Assembly (NCBI GenBank): GCA_947448495.1
Contig: CANFNX010000010.1
Coordinates: forward strand, 1 to 35,582
Origin: Bacteriovoracaceae bacterium
Lineage (GTDB): Bacteria; Bdellovibrionota; Bacteriovoracia; Bacteriovoracales; Bacteriovoracaceae
Direction: 5' to 3'
DNA length: 35,582 bases
A model generated the notes under the pieces. The model saw nothing but the letters and a program-made list of their open reading frames with translations. It did not search any database and was not told where the DNA came from. The position numbers and the translations under genes are program-made. Shown here piece after piece: positions 1 through 7,793 of this stretch (its first letter is position 1; each line of letters opens with the position of its first letter).

Positions 1-788
1 ATCTGAATGATATTTTTCTCAGGTAGGGGGAAACTCGCCTTGATATGACTGAAAATCAACGTTTTTTCTTTTAGTTCGTCCGTCAAAACAAAAGAGTTCT
101 CTGGTAGATTTCCAGAATGGGTAAAGATAATTCTGTAAGGTTGCTCTCCAGTGTAGTTCTCAAGACGCACATTGAGACCTGGATTATCTTTCCTAATTGT
201 TTCTGCTCCAACGGCGATGGCCTGGTGTTCAGCGCGCATTTGATGAACTAATTCTCTTGCCGTTGGCCCAGTGATCCACTTTGATTCCCCACTGGGGAGG
301 GCTATTTTTCCATCCAAAGTTGAGGCGAGTTTCAAATGAACAAAGGGGCGTTTATTTATTTGAGCATGAAAAAAAACTTCGTTGATTTTTTTGCCCTCGT
401 CATTCAGAATTCCGGTTTCAACATCAATCCCTTTTGATCTGAGTAGTTCCACACCTTTTCCATTAACGGCAGGATTAGGATCAAGGTTACAAATGACGAC
501 TCTTTTAATTTTTTCTTTTATAAGAAGTTGTGTGCATGGTGGAGTTTGCTTATTGGTGTGACAGCAGGGCTCAAGATTCACATAGACGGTGGAGCCTTCG
601 GGAGATTCTATGCAAGAATTTATGGCTTCAACCTCGGCATGATGAGAGCCGTATTTTTTATGAAAGCCTTCGCCAATGATCTTTCCGTTTTTGACAATCA
701 CGGCACCGACAAGCGGATTAGGCCAATTCGGCCCCTTTCCCATTAGGGCGAGTTCAAATGTTCTTTGAATAAATTGAAGATCACTCAT
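1..788 (-). CDS. ribD: RibD, riboflavin deaminase/reductase (3' end cut by window)
   Basis: This is a bifunctional enzyme of riboflavin synthesis: it deaminates the diaminopyrimidine made from GTP, then reduces its ribosyl side chain in the cytosol. I translated 262 residues without a stop before the window ends; family members are about 360-370, so roughly the last 100 are missing. The deaminase domain (about 1-145) has the NPLVGAVIV segment, the zinc and proton-shuttle motif HAE (50-52), and the zinc cysteines in EPC (C75) and PPC (C85). The gap between these cysteines is one residue longer than in E. coli. The reductase domain starts near residue 148 with LKLASTLDGKIA and then SGESKWITG. 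The ATG at 788 overlaps the stop of the upstream recombinase-like gene by 8 bases, implying translational coupling. Identification is secure. Confidence 0.93.
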   Translation of the reverse strand, partial: MSDLQFIQRTFELALMGKGPNWPNPLVGAVIVKNGKIIGEGFHKKYGSHHAEVEAINSCIESPEGSTVYVNLEPCCHTNKQTPPCTQLLIKEKIKRVVICNLDPNPAVNGKGVELLRSKGIDVETGILNDEGKKINEVFFHAQINKRPFVHLKLASTLDGKIALPSGESKWITGPTARELVHQMRAEHQAIAVGAETIRKDNPGLNVRLENYTGEQPYRIIFTHSGNLPENSFVLTDELKEKTLIFSHIKASFPLPEKNIIQ

Positions 789-1722
789 CCTCGAGATCCT
801 TATAGACTTTACCTGAGGGGTCTTTTTTTAATTCCTCAAGATAAAGATCCAGTGAATATGAGGGAGTTACACCCATCCATTCTTTAATGGTTGTGTGATT
901 GACATTATAATTGAGCCACTTAAAGATACATGATTGGCGCAAAGATTTTGCTGTCATCTCCGATTTAACAATTTTTCTTAAATCCTCAAAAAAAAGCTCC
1001 GTGCCTCTAGGAGACAATCCTCCTGCTAGGATTTTATAAGGATTCGCATTGAAAAGGAGTTCTTCAATTTCAAGTTCTTCTTTTTTTAAAAACTGCAAAT
1101 AATGTGTTTTATAGAACTGAAAGTCGGAATTAAAAATCGCCGGCAGCGGAATAGAGTAGGGATCACGCTTGGGATGATCGACTAAGACGCGATATCCTTT
1201 TTGCTCTTTTAAAATACTAGAGAAATGAAGCTTCGCCATATCAGAAACTTTTAGGCCTGCTCCATAGATAAGATGGAAAATAATTACGTTCCTAGCACTC
1301 ACCAATTGGATTAAGCCTTCCGAAGTGGCCACTTTGTTTTTTAAAAGTTGATAGGTCTTGATGACTTCTGGAAATGGTGTGGGCCTTGGTAAATCAAGCA
1401 CCTTAGGTGAAACCGCCATCTTCTTGAGTGGGTTCTCTGAAAATAGGTTTTGTCCTAGTAAGTAGTCAAAAAATAATCTTAAAGCCTGAACTCTTCTTCT
1501 AACCGAATTTGATGAACCATATTTGGTATCTAAAAACTGAGAATACTCCTGAACTTGAGTAGGTGAGAAAGATCGTAGTTTTAGATGTTGTTGTTTGTGG
1601 ACTAAGAAACCATTAAAGCATTGAAGATCAGCTTTGTAGTTTTTTACTGTGTTGAAGCTCTTTCCTTGTTTTTCAAGGAGTTTTAAAAATTCTTGTTGTT
1701 TCTCAATTAAGTTGAATTCCAT
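781..1722 (-). CDS. Tyrosine recombinase-like protein (Xer family), active site degraded
   Basis: The 313 residues follow the two-domain plan of XerC/XerD: an N-terminal SAM-like core-binding domain (about 1-105) and a C-terminal catalytic fold (about 120-300). Catalytic-fold landmarks are present: LIYGAGLKVSDMAKL where Xer has a GLRVSEL segment, a SLRQS segment for the HxLR box, and Y294 at the right spacing for the nucleophile. By my alignment several active-site residues are changed: K158 in place of the first Arg, K259 in place of the HxLR His, and V285 in place of the LGH His. R262 and Y294 remain, and K185 may be the beta-hairpin Lys. It may bind DNA without efficient recombination, or the chemistry may be altered. 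It overlaps ribD by 8 bases. No clear Shine-Dalgarno precedes the ATG. The family is fairly sure; activity is not. Confidence 0.75.
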   Translation of the reverse strand: MEFNLIEKQQEFLKLLEKQGKSFNTVKNYKADLQCFNGFLVHKQQHLKLRSFSPTQVQEYSQFLDTKYGSSNSVRRRVQALRLFFDYLLGQNLFSENPLKKMAVSPKVLDLPRPTPFPEVIKTYQLLKNKVATSEGLIQLVSARNVIIFHLIYGAGLKVSDMAKLHFSSILKEQKGYRVLVDHPKRDPYSIPLPAIFNSDFQFYKTHYLQFLKKEELEIEELLFNANPYKILAGGLSPRGTELFFEDLRKIVKSEMTAKSLRQSCIFKWLNYNVNHTTIKEWMGVTPSYSLDLYLEELKKDPSGKVYKDLEDE

Positions 1723-1725
1723 GGC

Positions 1726-1740
1726 TTCGTATATTACGAA
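1726..1740. promoter_or_regulatory. Inverted repeat upstream of recombinase-like gene
   Basis: TTCGTA-TAT-TACGAA is a perfect 6+3+6 inverted repeat that ends four bases from the recombinase-like start codon, in the divergent gap with the ABC-F gene. On the minus strand it contains TAATAT, which could act as a -10 box. It may be an operator for autoregulation; that is inference. Confidence 0.35.
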
Positions 1741-1796
1741 AATCCTTTGGACTTGGGAAGGGAAAAGCGATATTCTCAGCTCACTTCGGAGGCGAA

Positions 1797-3407
1797 ATGA
1801 TCACAGTTGCTAACTTAACTAAATCCTATGGTGGACAAGTTCTTTATCAGAATGGTTCTTTTTTTATTGGACCAGGTGAAAAGGTCGGTTTAGTAGGACC
1901 AAATGGTGCCGGAAAAACGTCACTTTTTAGATTAATCATGGGCGAAGAACGTGCTGATTCAGGATCGATCGATTATCCTAAAAGTTTACGACTTTGTTAT
2001 TTTTCACAGAACGTGGGTGAGCTTAAAGGGCGAAGTGCCATTGAGGAAGTTATTCATGGCAATCCTCGATTAGGTTTTCTGAAAAATGAAATTAGTAAGA
2101 TTGAAAAATCACTTGAAGACGGTGAATATTCAGATGAGCTCTTGGAAAAGCTTGGTGATTATCATACTGAGTTTGAAAAACTTGGTGGTTACGATATCGA
2201 GCACCAGGCCGCTGAAGTATTAACAGGCCTAGGAATACTTCCCGAGGCCCATCAGAGGCCCGTTGAATCTTTCTCTGGTGGTTGGAAAATGCGGATTGCC
2301 CTCGCAAAAGTGTTAGCACAGAAACCAGAATGCATTCTCATGGATGAGCCTACGAACTACCTTGATGTTGAATCGATTGTCTGGCTTGAAAGTTGGCTAA
2401 AGAACTTTAAAGGCTCTGTCTTTATGACCAGTCACGATCGAGACTTCATGAATGGTCTCGTCAAAAAGATCGTTGAAGTGAATCATAAAACGATTACCGT
2501 TTATTCTGGGAATTATGATTATTACGAAAAAGAGCGGGAGATTCGACGAGAGCAACTGGTGGCAAGTTCAGAACGACAACAGGCCATGCTCCAAAAAGAA
2601 GAGGAGTTCATTGCTAAATTTGCGGCAAGGGCTTCTCACGCTGCTCAGGTTCAGTCGAGAGTGAAAAAGCTAGATAAAATTGAACGAATAGAGGTGATAC
2701 CCGAAGATCAAGCTATCAACTTCGAATTTCCTAAACCTCCTCGTTCCGGTAACGATGTTGTAAAGCTCGATGGTGTTGGCAAAAGTTTTATTACTCCTGA
2801 GGGGGTAGAGAAAAGAGTTTTTGCCAGTGTCTCTGGCGTTGTGAAAAGGCTTGAAAGATTAGCTGTCGTAGGTGTTAACGGTGCAGGAAAATCGACACTT
2901 TTAAAAGTCATAGCTGGTTTACTTGATTCTAGTGAAGGCAAAGCCGAAGTTGGCGCCAATGTCAGTGTGGGATATTTTAGTCAGTATTCAATGGATGTTT
3001 TAAATCCTCAAAAAACAGTTTTTGAAGAGGTTAGAGATAGAGTTAAAGACAAGTCCGATGGCTATATGAGAAATCTTCTCGCGGCATTTCTTTTCAGAGG
3101 TGATGATGTTGAAAAGAAAGTTTCAGTTCTATCTGGGGGAGAAAAATCGCGTTTAATTCTGGCAACAATCCTCACCAATCCCTGCAACCTTTTGATCCTT
3201 GATGAGCCAACGAACCACTTAGACATCAGGTCTAGAGAGGTGCTCGTTGAGGCACTTAAAGTGTTTGAAGGCACAATTCTTATTGTCTCCCATGATCGCC
3301 ACTTTCTAAAACAGATAACAACGCAAGTTGCTGAGGTTGATAAGGGTGGGGTCACCTTCTATCCTGGAAGCTACTCTGAATATCTCAATCGTGTTGGGAG
3401 GCCCTAA
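1797..3407 (+). CDS. ABC-F family ATPase (YheS/YdiF-like)
   Basis: A soluble 536-residue protein with two ABC ATPase domains and no membrane segments, as in ABC-F proteins that act on ribosomes (translation factors or antibiotic-protection proteins). Domain 1 has the P-loop GPNGAGKT (34-41), signature SGGW (160-163), Walker B with DEPTNYLD (183-190) and switch H213. Domain 2 has GVNGAGKS (359-366), signature LSGGE (445-449), DEPTNHLD (469-476) and H499. The charged linker at about 245-310 corresponds to the ABC-F interdomain linker (P-site tRNA-interaction motif). It resembles YheS or eukaryotic ABCF3 more than Uup, since it lacks a C-terminal coiled coil. A strong GGAGG lies just before the ATG. 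Its stop overlaps the next start (TAATG), so the two are coupled. The cellular role cannot be read from the sequence. Confidence 0.9.
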   Translation: MITVANLTKSYGGQVLYQNGSFFIGPGEKVGLVGPNGAGKTSLFRLIMGEERADSGSIDYPKSLRLCYFSQNVGELKGRSAIEEVIHGNPRLGFLKNEISKIEKSLEDGEYSDELLEKLGDYHTEFEKLGGYDIEHQAAEVLTGLGILPEAHQRPVESFSGGWKMRIALAKVLAQKPECILMDEPTNYLDVESIVWLESWLKNFKGSVFMTSHDRDFMNGLVKKIVEVNHKTITVYSGNYDYYEKEREIRREQLVASSERQQAMLQKEEEFIAKFAARASHAAQVQSRVKKLDKIERIEVIPEDQAINFEFPKPPRSGNDVVKLDGVGKSFITPEGVEKRVFASVSGVVKRLERLAVVGVNGAGKSTLLKVIAGLLDSSEGKAEVGANVSVGYFSQYSMDVLNPQKTVFEEVRDRVKDKSDGYMRNLLAAFLFRGDDVEKKVSVLSGGEKSRLILATILTNPCNLLILDEPTNHLDIRSREVLVEALKVFEGTILIVSHDRHFLKQITTQVAEVDKGGVTFYPGSYSEYLNRVGRP

Positions 3408-3751
3408 TGTCTAAAGTCACAATTAAGGCCAACGATATTCTGCTTCGTGAAGGGGAACATTCCAACAGTATGTACTGGGTTCAGAAAGGGCAGCTTGTAG
3501 TGACTCGTAAGCGACTGCATGAGGAAGTTATTCTTGGTCACATATATGAAGGTGAACTCGTTGGGGAAATCTCTTTCCTAGACAAAGAAGCCAGAAGTGC
3601 CACTGTTAAGGCCTTAGTGGACTGTGAATTGATTGAGATCCCTCAAGAAACGATCGAAAATATCTTTAAGACTCAGCCCAAGTGGCTTGAAATTTTGGTC
3701 ATGACGTTGGCAGAAAGATTAAGAAAAGCGAATGCTAGAATAAAAGTGTAA
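3407..3751 (+). CDS. Stand-alone cyclic-nucleotide-binding domain protein
   Basis: This 114-residue protein is a single cNMP-binding (CAP-like) beta-roll and nothing more: there is no helix-turn-helix, kinase or channel part. The phosphate-binding cassette is recognisable as GEISFLDKEARSATV (53-67), with E54 and R63 in the positions that contact the ribose-phosphate in CAP, so nucleotide binding is plausible. The C-terminal helix (about 90-112) would be the hinge helix. It starts inside the stop codon of the ABC-F gene, so the two proteins are probably made in a fixed ratio. Whether it binds cAMP, cGMP, a cyclic dinucleotide or nothing is unknown. Confidence 0.82.
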   Translation: MSKVTIKANDILLREGEHSNSMYWVQKGQLVVTRKRLHEEVILGHIYEGELVGEISFLDKEARSATVKALVDCELIEIPQETIENIFKTQPKWLEILVMTLAERLRKANARIKV

Positions 3752-3782
3752 GCACTTCCGTGTGCCTAGGCTTTATTTGGGT

Positions 3783-4859
3783 TTACTTACTACAGGCTGG
3801 ATCATTCACTTTACAAAGTTGAGCCGCTTGTTCAAGTGTTAATGATTTCGCTTGAACAACTCCTTGTTTGATTTGTGCAAATTTTGCTCTTGCAGCAAGG
3901 ACATGGGGATCTGTTTTGATCCATTTGTCTGATGCATTGATATAAGGAGTATCTAATTTATTTGCATCAAAGAGACCGGCCTGTGAAAAAGCAGCTGGCA
4001 TTTTATTGCCGTTCTCTTCAACAGCGACATAGTAAAGTGCAACTTGATCAGGTGGTAATTGTTTAAGTTGGGCGTCTGTCATGGAAAGCAATTCGGTGAT
4101 TCCTGCAAGTTGAAAAACATCGTAGCCAGTATTCATCTGTCCAACCATCGATGCAGCTTGATCTATGACCGCTTTGTCTAGGGCCTGAGACTCATACTGA
4201 CTACAAGTAATCATTTTGGCCTGATTGTTTTTGGCCTTCGTCGCCGCACCCCAAGCCGCTGAACAGATGCTTGGACTCAATTTAATGAACTGAACCATGC
4301 TTCCTACTTTTCCTCCGAGCTCGGATGTTCCACAAAGGATTTGTCCGCTGGCACAGGCTTCTTTAGGGTTAACAAACATAAATTTAGACGTATCAAGAAC
4401 TGAAATCCCCCCAGTCACGCTTGGAGGAACAGGAACTGTACATACATCACCCTGCTTGATTGCGTTTTCTAGAACGTTTTTTACAAACTGTTTAATATCC
4501 GAGCTGTAGACAATTCCTGTCGTGCTTGGCCAATTAATGGGTTGAGTAGGAGAGCCTTTCCAAGAAGTACATCCAGTTCCGTCTCCCGAAGATGGGTTTT
4601 TTCCCCATCCCTTCATTCCCAGTGACCCAACTTTATTACCCATAAAATAGTAGGCACAGGCACATGAGGCGCAATTTTTAGCGTCACTTAACCGGCATTT
4701 ACCGAAGACTGTCTCACCTTGAGCGTTGATAGACAGTAGTGCCGTCCAGACTTGTTCCTTGCTCATGGAATCGAGTAGGGTTTTGAGTTCAGATTGCCCG
4801 TAGGCATTCCAAATATTGAGAAGTAGAAGAAGTGGTAAAATGCGAGTCAAGGTTTTCAT
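3783..4859 (-). CDS. Secreted cysteine-rich protein, function unknown
   Basis: I do not recognise a family. The 358 residues begin with a clear Sec signal peptide: K3, a run of leucines at 8-14, and probable cleavage after NAYG. The mature part has many cysteines, including KNCASCACAYYF near 61-72 and scattered single cysteines to the C-terminus (a CK and a final ACSK), suggesting disulfide bonding in the periplasm or outside. It contains Gly/Ser/Thr-rich stretches and no predicted membrane span. A good Shine-Dalgarno (AAAGGAGA) precedes the ATG. It is divergent from the pseudopilin gene, and the shared AT-rich gap holds a two-way -10-like element, so the two may be co-expressed. Its 3' end is convergent with the cNMP-domain gene. 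Confidence 0.75.
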   Translation of the reverse strand: MKTLTRILPLLLLLNIWNAYGQSELKTLLDSMSKEQVWTALLSINAQGETVFGKCRLSDAKNCASCACAYYFMGNKVGSLGMKGWGKNPSSGDGTGCTSWKGSPTQPINWPSTTGIVYSSDIKQFVKNVLENAIKQGDVCTVPVPPSVTGGISVLDTSKFMFVNPKEACASGQILCGTSELGGKVGSMVQFIKLSPSICSAAWGAATKAKNNQAKMITCSQYESQALDKAVIDQAASMVGQMNTGYDVFQLAGITELLSMTDAQLKQLPPDQVALYYVAVEENGNKMPAAFSQAGLFDANKLDTPYINASDKWIKTDPHVLAARAKFAQIKQGVVQAKSLTLEQAAQLCKVNDPACSK

Positions 4860-4906
4860 TCTTTCTCCTTTAGGCGAAGAAAAATTAAGTTTTTCATTAC
4901 GAATGG

Positions 4907-4914
4907 ATTATAAT
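4907..4914. promoter_or_regulatory. Two-way -10-like element between divergent genes
   Basis: ATTATAAT reads as a perfect TATAAT on both strands (plus 4909-4914, minus 4912-4907). It lies in the gap between the secreted protein and the pseudopilin gene. No convincing -35 box was found for either direction, so the promoter call is tentative. Confidence 0.35.
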
Positions 4915-4973
4915 TGAGAAATCGTGGAACATGAGACTTTTACTAAAGTTTATTGAGATTTCAGGGGGTTCGT

Positions 4974-5819
4974 TTGTTTTTTCATACATTATTAAAAAAA
5001 TCCCGCCAAGAATTGAGGGCAATCTTTAATAATTTTAAAGGTTTTTCTATCGTCCAAGTGATGGTGGCCTTTGGATTAATGGGTGGTCTTTCGTTAATGA
5101 TGATGAGAATGATGGAGAGTCAAAATAAACAACAGAAAACCATGGAATTGAAATCTGAGCAACTGGATCTGGCCAATATAGTTCGCAATGCTTTGAAGGA
5201 TAAGGAGTCGTGTGAGGCGACTTTTATTGGAATGTCTCCGGGCGATACCATAAAAGAAATTAGAACCAGTAATGATCGAAGTTTACCGGCCTTCGCTGAA
5301 ACCGGTGTTAAATTTAGAAACTCGAATGTTTATATCAAAAGTATGTATCTGCTTACTCGTCAAGAAGCCATCGATGCTAATGAAGCTCCGAAAGGTTATA
5401 AAATTAATTATAGTACCGGTTATGGCTATGCCGTGTTGAGAGTTGTTTTCACTCGCAATATTGGTGTTGTGAGTGATGCAAATAAGACCCATAATTTTTA
5501 TGGTGCTAAAGATGTTGCGATAAGACTTCAAGTGAATGGATATTTTTATGACAGAGAAGTTGTGAAGGCTTATCCTGCAACGTTTGCAAAATTGCAGGAG
5601 TCCTGTTGGCAAAAAGCGTCTAGTCATGGCGTTAGCTGTAATAGCACCGACAGTTCAAGGTGCTCGCTCTGGGATTTTAAAGGAAATCAAATTAAAGATG
5701 ATGCTGGGTTAGTTGCGGCCGATCAATTTACGGATAGTTCCTCGCATTTTAGTGTTGCAACGGCCGATTGCCATTATTCGACGGATGATTCTCCGTTTAT
5801 GGCCTGTGGTACAAATTAA
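4974..5819 (+). CDS. Type IV pilin-like (pseudopilin) protein with non-canonical prepilin motif
   Basis: A 281-residue protein with a basic leader ending in FKG, then FSIVQVMVAFGLMGG: the prepilin peptidase site G-F followed by a hydrophobic helix, as in type IV pilins and type II secretion pseudopilins. The residue at mature position 5, normally Glu, is Gln here; some minor pseudopilins also lack this Glu. The helix is rich in Met (LMMMRMM). The mature domain has several cysteines near the C-terminus (CWQK, VSCN, RCS, DCHY, ACG). I chose the TTG at 4974 because AGGGGG lies five bases upstream; TTG at 4953 (288 residues) or at 5013 (short leader, more usual) are alternatives. The downstream FHA gene is only 23 bases away and probably co-transcribed. 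It could be a minor pilin or an assembly initiator; no pilus machinery is in the window. Confidence 0.7.
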   Translation: MFFHTLLKKSRQELRAIFNNFKGFSIVQVMVAFGLMGGLSLMMMRMMESQNKQQKTMELKSEQLDLANIVRNALKDKESCEATFIGMSPGDTIKEIRTSNDRSLPAFAETGVKFRNSNVYIKSMYLLTRQEAIDANEAPKGYKINYSTGYGYAVLRVVFTRNIGVVSDANKTHNFYGAKDVAIRLQVNGYFYDREVVKAYPATFAKLQESCWQKASSHGVSCNSTDSSRCSLWDFKGNQIKDDAGLVAADQFTDSSSHFSVATADCHYSTDDSPFMACGTN

Positions 5820-5842
5820 AAAATGATGATGAGGGAAGAGCG

Positions 5843-6922
5843 TTGAAGCTGATATTTCATTTTGAAAGCAAAAATTCCGAAGAATTTATTATTTCCAAGA
5901 ATAAGGCTTTAATAGGCCGAGGAAGTGATTGTGATGTGGTTTTACATCATGACGGATTCTCCCGGCATCACGCGGTGATTGAGCTTCAAGGCGGTGAATT
6001 TTTTATCACTGACAATAATAGCACTAATGGTGTTTTTATTGATAGTAAAAGGATTCCGGCTTCCACAAGAGTTCCATTAAATACATTTCTAAATCTTCAA
6101 ATAGCCTCAGCTTTTCAAGTTGAGTGTATTGATGATTCAGCATCCAGCATGGCATGGTCAGCCGAGGAGGAATTACGATTTCCATCAGCTAAATCTCATC
6201 CGTCTAAAGCTGAAAAAACACAAAACATTTTATCTGAAGGCAAGCCTCGTGTAAGATCTTCCTCGAGACCACAAACACCCACAAAAAATTCTCTCACAGA
6301 TAAACCTTTGGTCTTGATCATTCCAGTCTTGGCCATCGCTGTTTTCTACATGTTTTTTGAAAGTCATGGTAATCCAAAGGAAGGGGCAAGCTCTGATCAG
6401 CGACCTCCATCCCAAACTGAAGCCGTGATTATTTCCGAATTCGCTCCTGCATCGTCTTATTCTGATTTCTTTCAATCAAAGTCATGTGCTGCCGAAAATG
6501 CTTCATGGTGTGATGCTGGTAAATTGGTCGAATCTAAATCTGAAGGTATATATGCTGATGGAAAAAATCTCTTTGTGTTTCTAGATATGACGGATTTGAT
6601 TTCACAACAATATTCCGAAAAATTCTCTAATCACTCAGAGCTGACAAAAATCGAATTATTAATGTTAAGGAAAGTGTTTGTTTCAAATCTGATTAGAAAG
6701 TTTTCTCAGCAAACTCTATTTGATTCACTCCAATGTACGGCCTTTATTAAGACAGGGCAGGGACCTAAGTTAAAGGTCACTACAAAGGTAAGTCGCAACT
6801 TAGATTTTAATAAATATGACAAATTCACCGTTAATGGCATGCTTGATCAGATCATTAATCAGGGAAACGACGCTGATTATAATGAGATCTCGGGTATTTA
6901 TGAGTCTCGAGGTCTAGAGTAG
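5843..6922 (+). CDS. Membrane-anchored FHA-domain protein
   Basis: The N-terminal FHA domain (about 1-95) has the phosphothreonine-binding landmarks GRGSDCDVVL (25-34), SRHH (40-43) and NNSTNG (58-63). A Ser/Thr/Pro-rich linker follows, then one membrane span at about 154-172 and a soluble C-terminal part (about 177-359) that I do not recognise. The expected topology puts the FHA domain in the cytosol and the rest in the periplasm, so it could relay a Thr phosphorylation state across the inner membrane. The start is TTG with GAGGGAAG upstream. It sits 23 bases after the pseudopilin gene; FHA proteins in delta-type bacteria are often tied to secretion or pilus systems, but the link here rests on position only. 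Confidence 0.85.
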   Translation: MKLIFHFESKNSEEFIISKNKALIGRGSDCDVVLHHDGFSRHHAVIELQGGEFFITDNNSTNGVFIDSKRIPASTRVPLNTFLNLQIASAFQVECIDDSASSMAWSAEEELRFPSAKSHPSKAEKTQNILSEGKPRVRSSSRPQTPTKNSLTDKPLVLIIPVLAIAVFYMFFESHGNPKEGASSDQRPPSQTEAVIISEFAPASSYSDFFQSKSCAAENASWCDAGKLVESKSEGIYADGKNLFVFLDMTDLISQQYSEKFSNHSELTKIELLMLRKVFVSNLIRKFSQQTLFDSLQCTAFIKTGQGPKLKVTTKVSRNLDFNKYDKFTVNGMLDQIINQGNDADYNEISGIYESRGLE

Positions 6923-6942
6923 GTAGACTTTACTTGGCTTTC

Positions 6943-6971
6943 TTGACACCTGCCGGCCACCTTAGTAAAAA
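6943..6971 (+). promoter_or_regulatory. Candidate promoter for rnc-era-der
   Basis: TTGACA (6943-6948), a 17-base spacer, then TAAAAA (6966-6971, 4 of 6 matches to TATAAT). It lies 60-90 bases before the rnc start and follows the FHA stop. The -35 is perfect; the -10 is weak. Confidence 0.45.
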
Positions 6972-7034
6972 GCCGTATCATTAAATTTTGTCCGGAGCGG
7001 CATACTCTGGAAGTAGACGACCTTAAGGTGATGC

Positions 7035-7784
7035 ATGTCACAGTTTTCTTTACATGAAAATCTTCAGCTATTATTTCTTGAGAGGAATCCTCATCACCTC
7101 AACGCTTGTTTGAACCACCAAGATTTCGTTACTTTTCTTAATAAGCATTCCTTAAAAATACCGTTACAGAAAATGGCACTGGCCTTTACTCATTCATCAT
7201 TTTCTCATGAGTATGATGTCCAACATCAAGAACTTTCTGAGTTCTTTGGTGATGCCGTCATTCAATTAATCGTGACTCAAGAGCTGATGAGGCGTTTTCC
7301 AGATGAGAAAGAAGGCAGATTATCCAAGCTAAGAAGCTCCATCGTAAATGAGAAGACTCTGGCGATGGTTGCTTCATATTTGAATCTTCAAGATTTAATT
7401 CTTGTTGGTAAAGGTGAATTCAAAAAAGAGCTACATCTTCAAGATACTGTTATATCTGATACCCTTGAAGCGCTCATGGCAAAAATATTTGAAATTCATG
7501 GGCTTGAAATGACCTCAGCTAAGTTTCTCGACTGGCTTCTGGCGGCCGTGCCTGATGTTTTCAATTTGGAAAATCTCAATAATTATGATGTGAAATCAAA
7601 ACTTCAAGAGGCAACTTTAGCAAAATATAAATCTTTGCCACGCTATAGTGCTGATGCCACCCTCGATGGTTTCAATGTCAAGGTTTGGGTGAATGAAAAC
7701 CTTCTTGCAGAAGGTGTCTTTAGTTCAAAAAAAATAGGGGAGCGAGAGCTTGCCCGTCAAGTTTTAGAAAAAAACGACTTTTAA
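7035..7784 (+). CDS. rnc: Ribonuclease III
   Basis: A cytosolic endonuclease that cuts double-stranded RNA, including the long stems of pre-rRNA. The catalytic domain (about 25-170) has the signature as ELSEFFGDAVI, with metal ligands E69 and D73, and the second pair in SDTLEALMAK (D142, E145), so all four catalytic acids are kept. The double-stranded-RNA-binding domain (about 183-249) begins with DVKSKLQEATLAKY and includes SSKKIGERELA. At 249 residues it is slightly longer than E. coli RNase III because of an N-terminal extension of about 25 residues. The next gene, era, starts 9 bases later with a good Shine-Dalgarno, the usual rnc-era order. Identification is secure. Confidence 0.95.
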   Translation: MSQFSLHENLQLLFLERNPHHLNACLNHQDFVTFLNKHSLKIPLQKMALAFTHSSFSHEYDVQHQELSEFFGDAVIQLIVTQELMRRFPDEKEGRLSKLRSSIVNEKTLAMVASYLNLQDLILVGKGEFKKELHLQDTVISDTLEALMAKIFEIHGLEMTSAKFLDWLLAAVPDVFNLENLNNYDVKSKLQEATLAKYKSLPRYSADATLDGFNVKVWVNENLLAEGVFSSKKIGERELARQVLEKNDF

Positions 7785-7793
7785 GGAGATCAT

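Noticed and set aside
528-746. Plus-strand frame of 72 codons
   Set aside because: It lies antisense to the well-conserved ribD deaminase domain and has no ribosome site.
3752-3782. Possible hairpin (GCAC / GTGC) between convergent genes as a terminator
   Set aside because: The stem is only four bases with no T-run, too weak to call.
6985-7015. GGAG...CTCTGG region as a possible 4.5S/SRP RNA gene
   Set aside because: It lacks the conserved SRP RNA loop motifs; only a short imperfect repeat is present.
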